DNA of 64,000 bases, from NCBI GenBank assembly GCA_024803745.1, contig JANJXV010000024.1, forward strand, positions 17,183,927-17,247,926. The letters are read 5' to 3'. Positions 45,721 through 59,000 of the stretch are shown here, in pieces (the first letter of the stretch is position 1; each line of letters begins with the position of its first letter). The position numbers were made by a program, and so were the translations under genes. Origin of the DNA: Megascapheus bottae (lineage: Eukaryota; Chordata; Mammalia; Rodentia; Geomyidae). The notes below the pieces were generated by a model. The model was not told the origin of the DNA. It searched no databases and saw only the letters and a list, made by a program, of their open reading frames with translations.

Positions 45721-45929
45721 TATTATTATTATTATTATTATTATTACTCAGTCCTGGGACTTGGACTTGGGGTCTGGGCACTGTCCTTGAGCTTTCTCAA
45801 GGCTAGTGCTCTACCACTTGAGTCACAGCACCACTTCTGGCTTTTTCTGTATAAGGGGTACCAAGGAATCGAACCCAGGGCTTCATGCATGCTAGGTAAT
45901 CACTCTACCATTAGGCCATGCTCCCAGCC
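45721..45929 (-). repeat. Dimeric ID-type SINE with (TAT)n tail
   Basis: Antisense copy; nine TAT units in tail position. Confidence 0.92.
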
Positions 45930-45934
45930 CTAAA

Positions 45935-46200
45935 AATATTATTTTTATTAGCTGTACAAAGGGATTTCAATTCCAGAGGTTAGGTTATGAATACAATGCA
46001 TCTCCCTCATCTTATCCCATCCCATCTCTACCCTCAAGTTAAGCACTTTAATTTTTACGTAACGTCCATCAAATATAATGACTGTATTTGCTCACTAGTG
46101 TCCCCCTTTTCCTCTCTCCCACTTTCTTGCTATCCTCACTTTAACAGCTAGTCATAACTGTTACTGTTTCTTGGACCCAAGTAGTTTCTACCTTATCTAA
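45935..46200 (-). repeat. Unassigned C/T-rich retroposon relic next to the NUP205 promoter
   Basis: ATTTTTATTAGCTGTACAAA then a C/T-rich body resembles, in antisense, the A-tailed elements at 23396-23697. It ends about 20 bp before the ZNF143 site. Confidence 0.4.
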
Positions 46201-46220
46201 CCATTCATCACCGCAAGGAA

Positions 46221-46240
46221 ACTACAAATCCCAGCATGCA
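46221..46240 (+). promoter_or_regulatory. ZNF143/THAP11 (SBS) element
   Basis: ACTACAAATCCCAGCATGCA matches the ZNF143/Staf consensus ACTACAATTCCCAGCATGC with one mismatch. This factor typically acts at TATA-less CpG promoters of housekeeping genes. It is about 240 bp upstream of the NUP205 ATG. Confidence 0.85.
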
Positions 46241-46248
46241 CTGAACGC

Positions 46249-46256
46249 TGACGTCA
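46249..46256. promoter_or_regulatory. Palindromic CRE (CREB/ATF)
   Basis: TGACGTCA is a perfect CRE, nine bases after the ZNF143 element. Confidence 0.8.
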
Positions 46257-46345
46257 GCAAGAAGGCCTGGAATCCCTGAACGGCTGCTCTCATTTATTGG
46301 AAAATAGACGATTGCGGCTTAGAGCGGAGTTTTGGAGTCCTTCCC

Positions 46346-46501
46346 ATGCCTTGGATCGGCCGGGCGCGCTGTTCACCCTGGGCCTCGCGGAATCTTTCTG
46401 TTCAGGCGTCACTGTGGGCAGCCTCCTCCTTTCCTGGGTCCTGCATGCGGCCGAGGAGCTCCGTTAGTACACTTCCAAGATGGCGACGCTGTTGGCGGTA
46501 A
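46346..46501 (+). other. Upstream ORF overlapping the NUP205 start (51 codons)
   Basis: ATG at 46346 opens a frame that is +2 relative to NUP205, stays open for 51 codons and stops at TAA 46499-46501, after the NUP205 ATG. A second in-frame ATG lies at 46445. The first ATG has a weak context (C at -3). It matters only if transcription begins upstream of these ATGs. Confidence 0.35.
46477..46488 (+). promoter_or_regulatory. YY1-type element over the NUP205 start codon
   Basis: CAAGATGGCGAC fits the YY1 core AAGATGGC. Its ATG is the translation start, a frequent arrangement in housekeeping genes. Confidence 0.65.
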
Positions 46502-46507
46502 ATTCGG
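46480..46507 (+). CDS. NUP205: NUP205 coding exon 1
   Basis: Encodes residues 1-9 plus the first base of codon 10. The start context is CCAAGATGG, with A at -3 and G at +4. The exon ends in TCGG before a consensus GTGAGT donor at 46508 (phase 1). It lies inside the CpG island. Intron 1 is 5,926 bp. Confidence 0.95.
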
Positions 46508-48467
46508 GTGAGTGTGGCCGGGGAGAAGGGAAACGGTGGGGCAGGGCGATGACCGGTTCTCTAAGGGAAGTTCTCCGGGGTGTAGGCCGCCATCGCTGCT
46601 CCGCGCTCTTTCCCTGAGCTCTGGGCCTGGACCCCCGCCCTTCCCCGGTTTGAATGGCGCGCGGCGGCGCGGCGCGCTGGGCTTCCGAGTGGGCCTGGAG
46701 TCCACGCCGGGCTGCTGGGCGGGCTGCGGCGGCCGGGGCAGTTCCTGGGTCCCCACTCTCAGCTCCCTTGGGTGTCTGCCGCCTGGGTTCCTCTAGGATC
46801 CTCGTCAGATCTCTCGCAGCGAGGCCCGGCAAGCCGAGATCTTTTTCAGCTAGCTGGGAAGGCTGCAGGCGGGAACGGGGTGCGTGGTGCCCTGCTTGCT
46901 TCGGGGACCCCGGATCAGGGGTGCTGTCCACCTGATGGCTGGGAAGTGGTGGTGGGGGGGGTGTCACGGGCAGACGCGTCCCATTCCTGTGTGTGGGATG
47001 CCGTCCTTTGATCTGTAGAGGTACTGGGCGAGGCAGAGGCAGTCAGGGAGCCATTGAGGGATGGATCGCTTTCTGAGGATTCGACACCTTCGACTCTCCC
47101 CTTTCCCGCCCCAGAAAGCTCCAAAGCATTCATACACTGTGGTCACGAATATTTCTGATTTGTTCTATAGATTGGCAAAGGCAGAGAAGCCAGAAGGCCT
47201 GTATCTGTACAGGGCGTAGAAGTCTTTAATTTCCTGCTTAGTATGTTAGTCCCTTAGATTGAGATACACTTAAAAATTCTTAGGCGCTGTTAGGAGATCT
47301 GTGTGGCAAATGATGTCTTTGAAACAATCATGGTGGCGGTTGTTGTCCACCTTTTTGTCTGTCTGACTCTGGGACTTGAACTCAGTCTTGAGAGCTCTCA
47401 CTTGGATTTCCTTTTCTTGCTCCTCTGGACTCCTATCACTTGAGCCACGCCTCCAACGTGACATTTTACTGGCTAATAAAAGAATGGCAATAATATTAGA
47501 ATATAATATTACATATAGTATGACACGTATTTTAACATGTAATATACAATATGCTGTAATAATTTTATATTACATATAACATAATAGTATGAAATGATAA
47601 TACAGAATATTACTGTCTCTTCCAACTAGGTATAAATTTAAAGTGAAGCTTCAGTGTTATTGTTATGTACATTTATTTGTCATAACTTGAGAGTTATTAA
47701 ATCTTTGAGGGAAAAGATCTTAAAAAGTTAACAGCTTGGCCGGGAGTTTGGCCTAGTGGTTAAAGTTTAAAGTGCTTGCCTAGCATGCAAGAAGACCCGG
47801 GTTCGATTCCTTGGTACCACATGTATAGAAAAAGCTGGAAGTGGTGCTGAGGCTCAAGTGGTAGAGCTCTAGCCTTGAGAAAGTCCGAGGACAGTGCTCA
47901 GGCCCTGAGCTCAAGCCCAGGACTGGCAAAAAAAAAAAAAAAAAAAAGAGTTAACAGCTACAAAGAGTATACATGGTACAGTAATGACTCAGTATGCTTG
48001 CATTTAGAGTTAAGAGTAAAGCCAAGCACCAGTGTCTCTTGTAATCCTGTCTCCTCAGGGGGCTGAGATCATAAGATCACAAATCAACGTGGCAAGAAAG
48101 TCCTTAAGACACTTATGTCCAGTGAACCACCAAAAAAGCCAGAAATGGAGCTGTGGCTCAAATGGTAGTGCTCTTTGAGCAAAAAAAACCTCTGGGATAG
48201 GGCTGGGAATTTGGCCTAGTGATAAGAGTACTTGCCTAGCATGCTTGAAGACCCGGGTTCCATTCCTTGGTACCACATATATACAAAAAAGCTGGAAGTG
48301 GTACTGTGGCTCAAGTGGTAGAATTCTAGCCTTGAGAAAGCCCAAAGACAGTGCTCAGACTCTGGGTTCAGTCCCCACGACTTGCAAAAAAACAAACCAA
48401 AAAAACGCTGTGATAGTGCCTATGTCCTGAGTTCAGGACTGGCACATGGAAATAACACACACACACA

Positions 48468-48506
<39 letters not shown>

Positions 48507-49968
48507 ATACATGCACACATGCACACACGCACACACACATGCAAGGGAATAGATACAGCCTAAAAGAAGGAAGAAAATCCTGACGTATGATACAATATGA
48601 ATGAATCTTGGGGACATTATGCAAAAATATATTAGCCAAAAGCAAACAGAGTGCAATGGTAGTTTGCAAGAAATAGGAGGGGGAGATGGGAGTTCTTATT
48701 TAATGAATATAGTTTCACTTTTGGAAGACGAAAGTCCAAAGGTGTCTTGCAAAACAATGTGAATATATTTAATATTACTGCACACTTAATAGTTAAGATG
48801 GCATTATTTCTTATAACAATGACAAAAAATCAAATGTCTTAGAGTTGTAAAAAAGAAAAAAACAGCTACATGACTCATTAGTGTTGTGACAGCTGTCATT
48901 CCTCCAGTATATACTCAAGAGGCTTGTAAGTGAGAGGCCATTAATATGGGTAATTAGTCCTATGATAGGGTGGTCAACCCTGTTCCACTTTTAGTAGTGA
49001 CTGTTTCAGACCTTTTACCCTCTCTGACCTTTAACCTGTAGCTGACCTAGAGAAAGTACAAGCTAAGAATCCTAGAACCCTTGCACCCTTTTGAATTAGA
49101 TTCCTCCTGTGTTCTTTCTAAGTAAATCTTACCATTTATTTTCTTCCTAATACCCCTCTCTGTCTCTTGCTCTACTTTATTTTTGAAATTTTTGGTGGTG
49201 TTAGCATTTGAACTCAGTGTCTTGGACTTTAGGCAGGTACACTTCTACTGGAGTTATGCACCTAGCCCTCTTTCTCTTCTTTTTTTCCCCATACTTGTCC
49301 TTTGATTACATGCTTTGGTCCAGTTGCTGTCTTTTCTTTTTACAGCCAGACCTTTCAAAAGATTTTTCACTATTCACTGCTTCATTTCCATATTTCTGTC
49401 CCTCTACCCATTCTAGTCTCATTCTGTCCTTCTAAACAGCTCTCAGTAAGATGACCATGTTCTTGTTTATCGCTAAATCTGGTAGGTATTGCAAATCTTC
49501 ATCTTTCTTGGTTTTTTAGGGTACTTACTAAAGTCCTGAGCAGAGTCTAGAAAGCCCAACCTCTGTTTGTATTGTTCTTGGCTTCTTCCATTCTTTGAAT
49601 GTTCCCTCTAGCCATGGGAACTTACTTGCTGTCTTCTCCTCCTGGAACATGTTTTTACTTCCTGTCCCTCAGTTAACTTCCATTTTTTTCTTTTAGATTG
49701 CAGCCTAATCATTCCTGAATCCTTCCCTCCCATGATTTCTCCTTCTGGGCCATCTTATATGCTGCCTTGCTTGGGGCACCTCTTCCAAAGCATGTACACA
49801 AATTGGATAATACATTTGTGTGTACTTGTGTGATTGATGTCATGTACTCTTTGCTCACCAGTACCCTCTACCTGCTGAATAAGTACATAAATAAGATACG
49901 TTGCAAGTGTTTGAAAACATTAAAGAAAATGGAATTCTAAAGGAAAGTGAGCCATATATATATATATG

Positions 49969-50004
<36 letters not shown>

Positions 50005-53000
50005 ATTTGGAAAAATAACTTTTCACTTAGAATAATCAGTCACTAAAAAAAATGTACTAAATTGAACAAACTGGCTCACACCTGTAATCCTAACTACTCA
50101 GGAAGCTGAGATCTGAGCATCAAGGTTCAAAGCCAGCCTGGGCACTAGAGTCCGTGAGACTCTTATCTCCAGCTAACTACCCAGGGCCTTGCATATGGGA
50201 AGCACCCTACTACTGCGCTTCAAGTGCTCCCTTTTATTTGCACTGATAGCATTTGTGTACTTTTTTTTCTTGCCAGTCCTATGGCTTAAACTCAGGGCCT
50301 GGGCACTGTCCTTGGACACTTTTTGCAAAAGGCTTGCACTCTGCCACTTCAGCCACAGAACTACTTCCTGCTTTTTCTGTGTATGTCGTTCTGGGGCATC
50401 GAACCCAGAGCTTCCTGAATGCTAGGCAAGCATGCTACCACAAGGCTAGCTATGCTTCTGGCCCCATTTGTGTACTTCTCGTAGGGATTGAATTTAAGAC
50501 TATACATGCTAAGCATGCATTCTATTGCTCAACTTTTTTTTTTTTTTTTTTTTTTGCCAGTCCTGGGCCTTGAACTCAGGTCCTGAGCATTGTCCTTGGG
50601 CTTTCTCAGGGCTAGAGCTCTACCACTTGAGCCATAGTACCACTTCTGGCTTTTTTCTATGTATATGGTACTGAGGAATCGAACCTGGGTCTTTGTGCTT
50701 GCTAGGTAAGCACTCTACCACTAGGCCAAACTCCCAGCCCCTATCACTCAACTTTTAAAAGATCAACACTTATTCTCTTATTCTCTATGATTCAACCTTA
50801 CTGTTCACTATAGTATATGCATACTTTAGGTAAACAAATACAACATTTCAGTCATTATTGCCTGAGTTTGCGTAAACGTAATCTTTATTTCATCTTTCAC
50901 CATACTGGCAGATAATTTTTTTTTTTTTTTTGCCAGTCCTGTGCTTGAACTCAGGGCCTGAGCACTGTCCTTGGGTTTTTCTCAAGGGTAGAGCTCTACC
51001 ACTTGAGCCACAGCACCACTTCTGGCTTTTTCCTACATATGTGATATTGAGGAATGAACCAAGGTATTCATGCATGCTAGGCAAGCGCTCTATCATTAGG
51101 CCAAACTGCCAGCCCCTTGGCAGATATTTCTGACATACCTACATCTAAACCATTTTCACTTTCCAAGTATTATGTGCAAGAACACTATAACTTAGTGGTT
51201 AGGACTTGCTGATGCCAGACTGCCTGGATTTGAGTTCTGCTTATCCAGTGTGACTTTAGGTAAGTAGTTTGACCCTTCTTCCTCAATTTCTCCATTTGTG
51301 AAATAGGGGACAACATAATATTGAACTCCTTGGGTATTGTAATAAATATGGAAAATTTAGGGATGTGCTTAAATTACCTACTCTCATTTAAAACCACATG
51401 CAGGGGCCGGAAGTTTGGCCTTGTGGTAGAGTGCTTGCCTAGCATGCACGAAGACCTGGGTTCGATTCCTTGGTACCACATACATAGAAAAAAGCTAGGC
51501 GTGGGGCTGTGGCTCAGGTGGTAGAGCAGCACTAGCCTTGAGAAAGCCCAAGGACAACACTCAGGCCCTGAGTTCAAGCCCCAGGACTGGCAAAAAAACA
51601 AAAACAAAACCCAAACAAAACAAAAGCAAACATATTCAGCTGGTGTTGGTGGCTCATGCCACCAGTTAAGCACTAGAAAACCAAAAGTGGCACTTGGCTC
51701 AAGGGGTAGGTTGGTAGCCTTGAGCTGAAGAACTCAGGGATACAGCCCAGGCCCAGAGTTCAAGCCCCACAACTGACCAAAACAAAACAAACAGAAAACT
51801 TATATGCCTTAGGCATGTATGATAGTCCTGTTTTGTGCATAAGGAATCTAATAGAGATGATTTCTCATGTTTAGGTCATGTACCTCATGGTAAAACAGGC
51901 TCAGCCCATATCCAATTAAGTTGCATTTAATTTTATATTAAATTGGAAAACATGTCTATGTTGTTCCTTAAGAATTCTAATAAACTGTGCTCTTATACTA
52001 ATTTGGTATGTGTATTTAACTTATGTTAAAAAGTAAGGTAACTAGCTGGGTGTGATGTCTTACCCTTGTAATCCTAGCTACTCAAGAGGCTGAGATCTGA
52101 GGATCAAGGTTCAAAGCTAGCCTGGGCACAAAAGGACCTGAGACTCTTATCTCCAATTAACCTCTAGAAAACGGGAAGTGGGACGTGGCCCAAGGGTAGG
52201 GTGCTAGCCTTGAGCTGTAGAACTCAGGGAGAACTCCCAGGCCCAGGGGTAGGGCGGAAGCCTTGAGCTGAGGAGCTCAGGGACAGTGCCCAGGCTGAAT
52301 TCAAACCCCATGACCCCCCCCCCCCAAAAAAAAAAGGGAAGGTGCCTAACCTGTAGATGATAACCTTACATTACTTTCCAGGTATGTGTTTTATTTGGAA
52401 CTGATTTTGTTTACTTATTTTTTTTCCTTTAAGCTGCTAGCCTGTGGGGTCCTTACAAAGACATTTGGCAGACGATTGGAAATGCTCTGTGGAGAAGACA
52501 GCCTGAAGCTGTTCATCTTCTTGACATGATTTTGAAGAAACACAAACCTGATTTCATCTCCTTATTCAGAAATCCAGTAGGAAATTTCTTTTTGCTTCTT
52601 AATTTGTTTCTTCTTTTTCTTCTAAGTGTTTGAAAGAGCAAGTAAACTTTTAATGCATATAAGTATAAATTTTGTTGTTTGAACTATTCCAGTGATTCAG
52701 TTTTCTTTGAAAATTAATTTTTCCTGGGAGCAATTATCATTTTTTCTTCCTAATCATGAAGTAGTACAGAGAAGTTTCAGTTTCATATGTCAGGTTATAA
52801 GTATAATTCATCGTGAACAATGTCACTTTTTTCATGTTCTCTATAGGATTTATCCTGGGTGGTATCTCTGAGCTCTTTTGCTCAAGACTAGTGCTTTACC
52901 ACTTTGAGCTACAGCTCCACTTCTGGTTTTCTGATAGTTAATTGTAGATGAATTTCACAGACTTTTCTGCCCATGCTGGCTTTGAACCACAATCTTCAGC

Positions 53001-56000
53001 TCTCTTAGTCTCCGGAATGGCTAAGATTACATGAGTTATCCACTGCACCTGGCCTGTTGAATTTATAAGACATAGACTTAATAATATTCAAGGGCGAACT
53101 TCATAATACTTGATGATGATTTGTGAAATTGACTATAGTTTAAAAATGCTAGTAAGTACACTAAAATTCTGAGTAACAATGGATAAGACACTTTAGCCAG
53201 GTATGGTGATACATGCATATAATCCCAGGACTGGGGGGGTAGAGGCAGGAGAATTGATATGTAACTAAATTCTGTTTTGTTTTGTTTTTTTGTTAGTCTT
53301 GGGCTTGAGCTCAGGGCCTGAGCACTGTACTTGGACTTTCCCAAGGCTAGAGCTCTACCTCTTGAACCTGAGCACCACTTTCTGCTTTTTTTTTCTATGT
53401 ATGTGGTACGGAGGAATCAAACCTGGGTCTTTGTGCATGCTAGGCAAGCACTCTACCACTAGGCCAAACTCCCAACCCCTGTAACTAAATTCTATCACCC
53501 CCAAACAAACCAAAACAAAACCGGACACAAAAGCCTCAATTTGGGAAAATTATTTTCAGATACACTGTAACTTCTTATTGTATGTCACTAATCCCTGTAT
53601 ATTAAAATCCTTTGTAACAAGGAATAGTGAGTACAAGATTCAAATTTGAATACCCTTTTCTTACTAGTTGACAGTTTTTTTCTTTTATTTTTGCCAGTCC
53701 TGGGGCTTAAACTCAGGGTTGGGCACTGTCCTTGGAGACTTTTTGCTCAAGGCTAGCACCCTGCCACTTAAACCACAGCACTACTTCTGGCTTTTTCTGT
53801 ATATGTGGTACCGAGGAATCTAACCCATGACTTTGTACATGCTAGGTGGGCACTCTATCACCAGGCCAAACTTTCATCCCTGGCAATTCTTTTATATATA
53901 AATAATCTTCTAGGAATGATGTCAGGATTGTGTTATAAGAAATTGCTTTTTGCTTTTTAGCTTTTTTGTCCTTTAGAAGAAAGGAGCTAGGGAGCCAGTA
54001 GAATTGAGTTCTAGTCTTGATCCTCCCACTTGAGAGTTGTATGACTAGGATGAGTTATCTGACTTAGTTGGGTGTCATTTTCTAATCTGTAGTAGAGGAA
54101 CTAGGTTAAATGACCTACACAGCCTCTTTAACAAAACATCTAGGGGGACAGGAGTTTAGTCTAGTGGTAGAATTCTTGCCTAGCACACATGAAGCCCTGG
54201 GTTCTATTACTTGGTACTACATACACAGAAAAACCAGAAGTGGTGCTATGGCTTAAGTGGTAGCACTCTAGCTTTGAGAAAGCTCAAGGACAGTACCCAG
54301 GCCCTGAGTTTAAGCCCCAGGACTGGCAAAAACAAAAACAAAAACAAAACTCTAGGAAGTAGTACTGTGACTCAAGTGGTAGAATGCTAACCTTAAGCAA
54401 AAGAGCTCAGGAGCAGATTTGTAATCTATCAGATAATTCTATACTATCTATTATATACTGAAGACTTTTTGTGCTGGTATTGGGGCTTAAACCCAGGGCC
54501 TCATGCTCACACTTAGCTTAGCTTATTTTGCTCCATGCTAGCTCATTACTACTTGAGACATAACTTCACTTTCTATTTTTTGCTGGTTAATTGGAGCTAA
54601 GGGTCTCCTGGATATTTCTACCTGGGCTGGCTCTTTGCCTTCTGAGTAGCTAGGATTATAGACTTGAGAAACTGGCACTTGATTCAATTATTAAATACTT
54701 GAGTGGAAAAAATCTTTTAGGAAACAAGACCACTCTGAGTAATTCAGTAATTACTATGCCCGTTTGTTGGAATTTGAAGAACTTAAATTTTTTCTTTCTC
54801 AGGTGTATAATTGGACAAGTTTCTTAGAAAGTTGAAACATAGAAAGCTATTTTGTGTGTATTTAAAAAAATTTTAATGTGTTCTCTAAATTTTGTAGTTC
54901 TGTTTAGCAAAAACAGTTTATTGAGAAGGTAGTGGTAGGGTTAAAAAGCTAAAGGCAATACAAGATGTTACTTCATAAAAGTCCATTTTTAGATCAAGTG
55001 ATATGAAGTACTTCAGTTTGGCCTGGACTGAATTATCATGCGTAAATGCTAAAGGCATTGCTTTAGACCTTATCTCTGATGTATTATTTTCATTACTTGA
55101 TTAGAGTTGTATCATTCTAGCCAAAGAATGTTCAACAGCATGAGAAGGTCCAGAAAGCCAGTACAGAGGGAGTTGCCATCCAGGGTCAACAGGGAACCCG
55201 ACTTCTTCCTGAACAGCTCATTAAAGAAGCCTTTATTCTCAGCGACCTTTTTGATATTGGAGAATTGGCAGCTGTGGAGCTTCTCCTTGCTGGTAGGTTG
55301 ACATTTAACTGAAACAGTTAAGGGAGTGCAGAATTATACTCATATGCACTCGTAGTTTAAAATACTAGATGGTTTAAATTTTTAAAAAAAGTTTTTTTTT
55401 TTGAGTTGGTTGTGAGGCTTAAACTCTGGGCTTGGATGCTGTCGCTGAGCTCTTCAGCTCAAGGCTAGCATTCTACCACTTGAGCCACAGCCCTACTTCC
55501 AATTTTCTGGTGGTTAATTGGAGATAAGAGTCTCACAGACTTTTGTGCCCAGACTGGCTTTGAACCATGATCCTCGGGGCTCAGTCTTCTGAGTAGCTAG
55601 GATTATAGGCGCCTGGCAAATTCAAAACATTTTTAAGGATGTAGTTCATCTGACAAAGCTGTAATCAAAATTATTATTTCCTTTTGTTTACTTTTGATGA
55701 GAGTAGAGGTGATAGCCTAATGAACAGAGTTGCTAATTATCTGCTTTAAGGGAGGTAGCCTTTTACTTGTTAACTTAAAAGTAAATTCATCTCTGGAGTT
55801 TTGTAGTACAAAATCATACCTTGCCAGACATTGGTAGAAAGTCTTGGAGGGCATGATTCAGATAATTAATGACTAGGCAAAAAATGAGAAACTCAATAAT
55901 TGATTCCCAGAAAGAACAAGAATTAAGGCAGTGGTACATAGGTGAGATCTAGCTGATGTAAATCTAGTTGAGTATTTGAGGAAGGCCTTTCTGAGATAGA

Positions 56001-59000
56001 GACATTTGTACTAAGCTCTTCATGGTGAAAGTAACCAGCTATTCAGCCCTGTTGGGGAAGGGTGTTCCTGACAGGGCAAAGCCTTGTAGCGGAAAAAGAT
56101 ATTTGGGCTAGGGCATCATGAATGAGGGGGATAGGCAATGTGTGTAGAAGGAAATCAAGATTATACTGGGTATTGTAGGCCATGAAAGTTAATTGGATTG
56201 TATTCTAATGACAATGGGAAATTGTTGATAAAGAAGAGTAACTTTGGCATGCCTGTAATCTTAACTACTTAGGAGGCTGAGATCTGAGGATCAAGGTTCA
56301 AAGAAAGCCTGGACACAAGAGGACCAGAGACTCTTATCTCCAATTAACTACTAGAAAATGGGAAGTGGGGCTTGGCTCAAAGGTAGGGTGGTAGCCTTGA
56401 GCTGAAGAGCTCAGGGACAGGGCCCAGGCCTAGCTCAAGTCCCATGACCAACAACAACAAAGAACAGTAACGTTGAAAGAATAACTTTGAAATTAATTTT
56501 TGGTTTTACAGAGGATGTATTTGAAGAAAATAGAGATGTTTTAGTTGAACAAAAGTGGCTAAAGATATCATGTAACTATGTGTATCTTATTTGACTTAAC
56601 AGAATGAGGAAGAAAGTTTTCTTTTCTGGAAGGAGTATGTTAACTCAGATTTTTTTTTTTTTGTTCAGAGGCTTGAACTCAGGGCTTGGGCACTGTCTAT
56701 GAGTTTCTTTTGCGCCACAGAGCCACTTCTTTCCTTTTTTGTTTATGTGTATTAAGGAATTTTGAGTGTTAGGTAAAAAGCACTCTACCACTAAGCCACA
56801 TTCCCAGCCCAACTCAAGAATTTTAACTTTGGACTTAATGAATATTTCTTCTATAACAACCACTGTGAACAGAAAGATGAATAAAGGCGCACAGAGTCTA
56901 CTAACTTAAAAAGATGTGCAAATAATTTTGGCAACTCACTGTATTCAAGTTTGTGTATTATTTAGTGACGGTCAGTAGCAAGGGGATTAGATGTCTTTAC
57001 AAAGATACTGAAGTAGGTGTTGCATAAGGAGAAGCCATCTATCAGGTACAATAGGGCATTGTTAGGACAAACAACATCAAGCAGAAGGAATAGCTGTCTA
57101 GGAGGGAAAAGCAAGAGGATGAACTCAGGACGTTGAAGGGAGTAAGTACAGTGGAGTGGTGATTGGGGAAGGAGGACTCATACTTAAACTAGGAAAGGAA
57201 TGCTAAGACCAAGTAAAACTTCAAGTAAGAGCCAATTAAAAGGATGAGGGAACTTGAATTGAAAAAAAGATTAGTTTCAGAGAGGACTAGGTAGAGAAGC
57301 TTCCAGATATTTGAAAGATTTCATGTAAATGAAAATAAAATGAGCACTGAATAAAATTGGGTAACAATAGGCAAAAAGAGGCAACATAGTGTGCATAAAT
57401 AAGAGAAGTAATGGCGAGTGAGTGGGTTGGAAAGCTTCATGTTGCTGCTAGTGTTCATTTGGGCATGGGTTGGATGGCCCCGTGAGTCTGTTGTGACAGG
57501 AAGGAATCAGTGGATGGGGAAAGAAAAGGACCAGACTATAGGGTTCCCTAAACTGAGATCCTGTGATTCTTTGAACAGGGTACTGATAGGGGGATTTCTG
57601 CCTAATCCTAAATGCATTTGTGGTTATTTATTCAATTATTTCTCAATTTTCTTTCCTAGGAGAGCACCAACAGCCACATTTTCCTGGTCTCACCAGAGGA
57701 TTAGTAGCTGTTCTTTTATATTGGGATGGAAAACGGTGTATTTCAAATTCTCTGAAAGCCTTGGTACAGTCTAGACGAGGAAAGACATGGACTCTAGAAC
57801 TCAGGTCTGTTGGCTTTTTAGGACTTCACAGAAGAATTGCAACTTTAGAAATAACAAAGAAGCTAGTTGTGGTGGCTCACGCCTGTAATCCTAGCTACTC
57901 AGAAGGCTGAGATCTGAGGATCACTTTTCAAAGCCAGCTCGGCACTAAAGTCCATAAGACTGTTGTCTTCAGATAAACTTCTAGAAAACCGGAAGTGGTG
58001 TTGTGGCTCAAGGGGTAAGGCGGTATAGCCTTGAGCTGAAGAGCTCAGGGACAGCACCAGGCCCAGAGTTCAAGCCCCACGCTGATGACAAAAAAGAAAA
58101 GAAAAGAAAAGAAATAACAAAGAATTCTACTTCATATATATCATTTCATTGAAATATTTAATATAAGCTGAGTAATAAACTCCTTTATTCTATAAGGAAT
58201 GACATATTTTTTTTTTTTTTTTTTGCCAGTTCTGGGCTTGAGCTCAGGGCCTGAGCATGTCCTTGGACTTTCTCAAGGCTAGAACTCTACCACTTGAGCC
58301 TCAGCACCACTTCTGGCTTTTTTCTATGTATGTGGTACCGAGGAATTGAACCCGGGTTTTCATGCATGCTAGGCAAGCACTCTACCACTAGGCCAAACTC
58401 CCGGCCCCAAGGAATGACATAATTTAAACCCGCTTTATTTTGTTTGCAGCTAAGTAATTCTATTTAGAAACTTTTTAAACCTTAATGACCTAGAAAGGAA
58501 AAAAAAACATATAATGCATTTTATCCTTGTTGTTTTCAATAATGTGTTATTGTCAAAAGAATTTGATAGGGCAGTTATTGTAAGGAAGTGTAAGCATTGT
58601 TCAATGTAGTTTTTTAAAATTTCTTTTTCATTACAGTCCTGAGCTGGTCTCCATGACAACACGCTTTACAGATGAACTGATGGAGCAGGGGTTGACTTAT
58701 AAAGTCCTTACTCTGTTGTCACAGATTGATGTGAATAATGAATTTGAGAAACTGCAGCGAGAGAGAGGATTGGGCAGTGAGAAACATCGTAAAGAGGCAA
58801 GATATCATTTCATGTGTTGTCCTTTTCAAATCTTAGAACAACCGTGTCAGCTGACCAAATGCAGTTTTTCACACCTATAATTCCAGCTACTCAGGAGGTC
58901 TTTACTTCCTAAGGGAGAATTGTAGTTCAATGCCAATCTGGGCAAAACTTTTGCTAGATTTCCATTTTAATTTAGGTATGTTATCTCTGATAGAAGCTGC

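Larger units (their letters stand above)
46207..47130. promoter_or_regulatory. NUP205: CpG island and promoter of NUP205
   Basis: CpG-dense DNA starts abruptly after AT-rich repeats, spans the likely transcription start (between about 46300 and 46440), exon 1 and the first 600 bp of intron 1, and fades by about 47130. There is no TATA box. A reversed CCAAT (ATTGG) lies at 46296-46300. The exact start site cannot be fixed from sequence. Confidence 0.85.

Noticed and set aside
46464..46967. 167-codon - strand frame over the NUP205 island
   Set aside because: It is antisense to NUP205 exon 1 and intron 1 in GC-rich DNA, with no recognisable domain.
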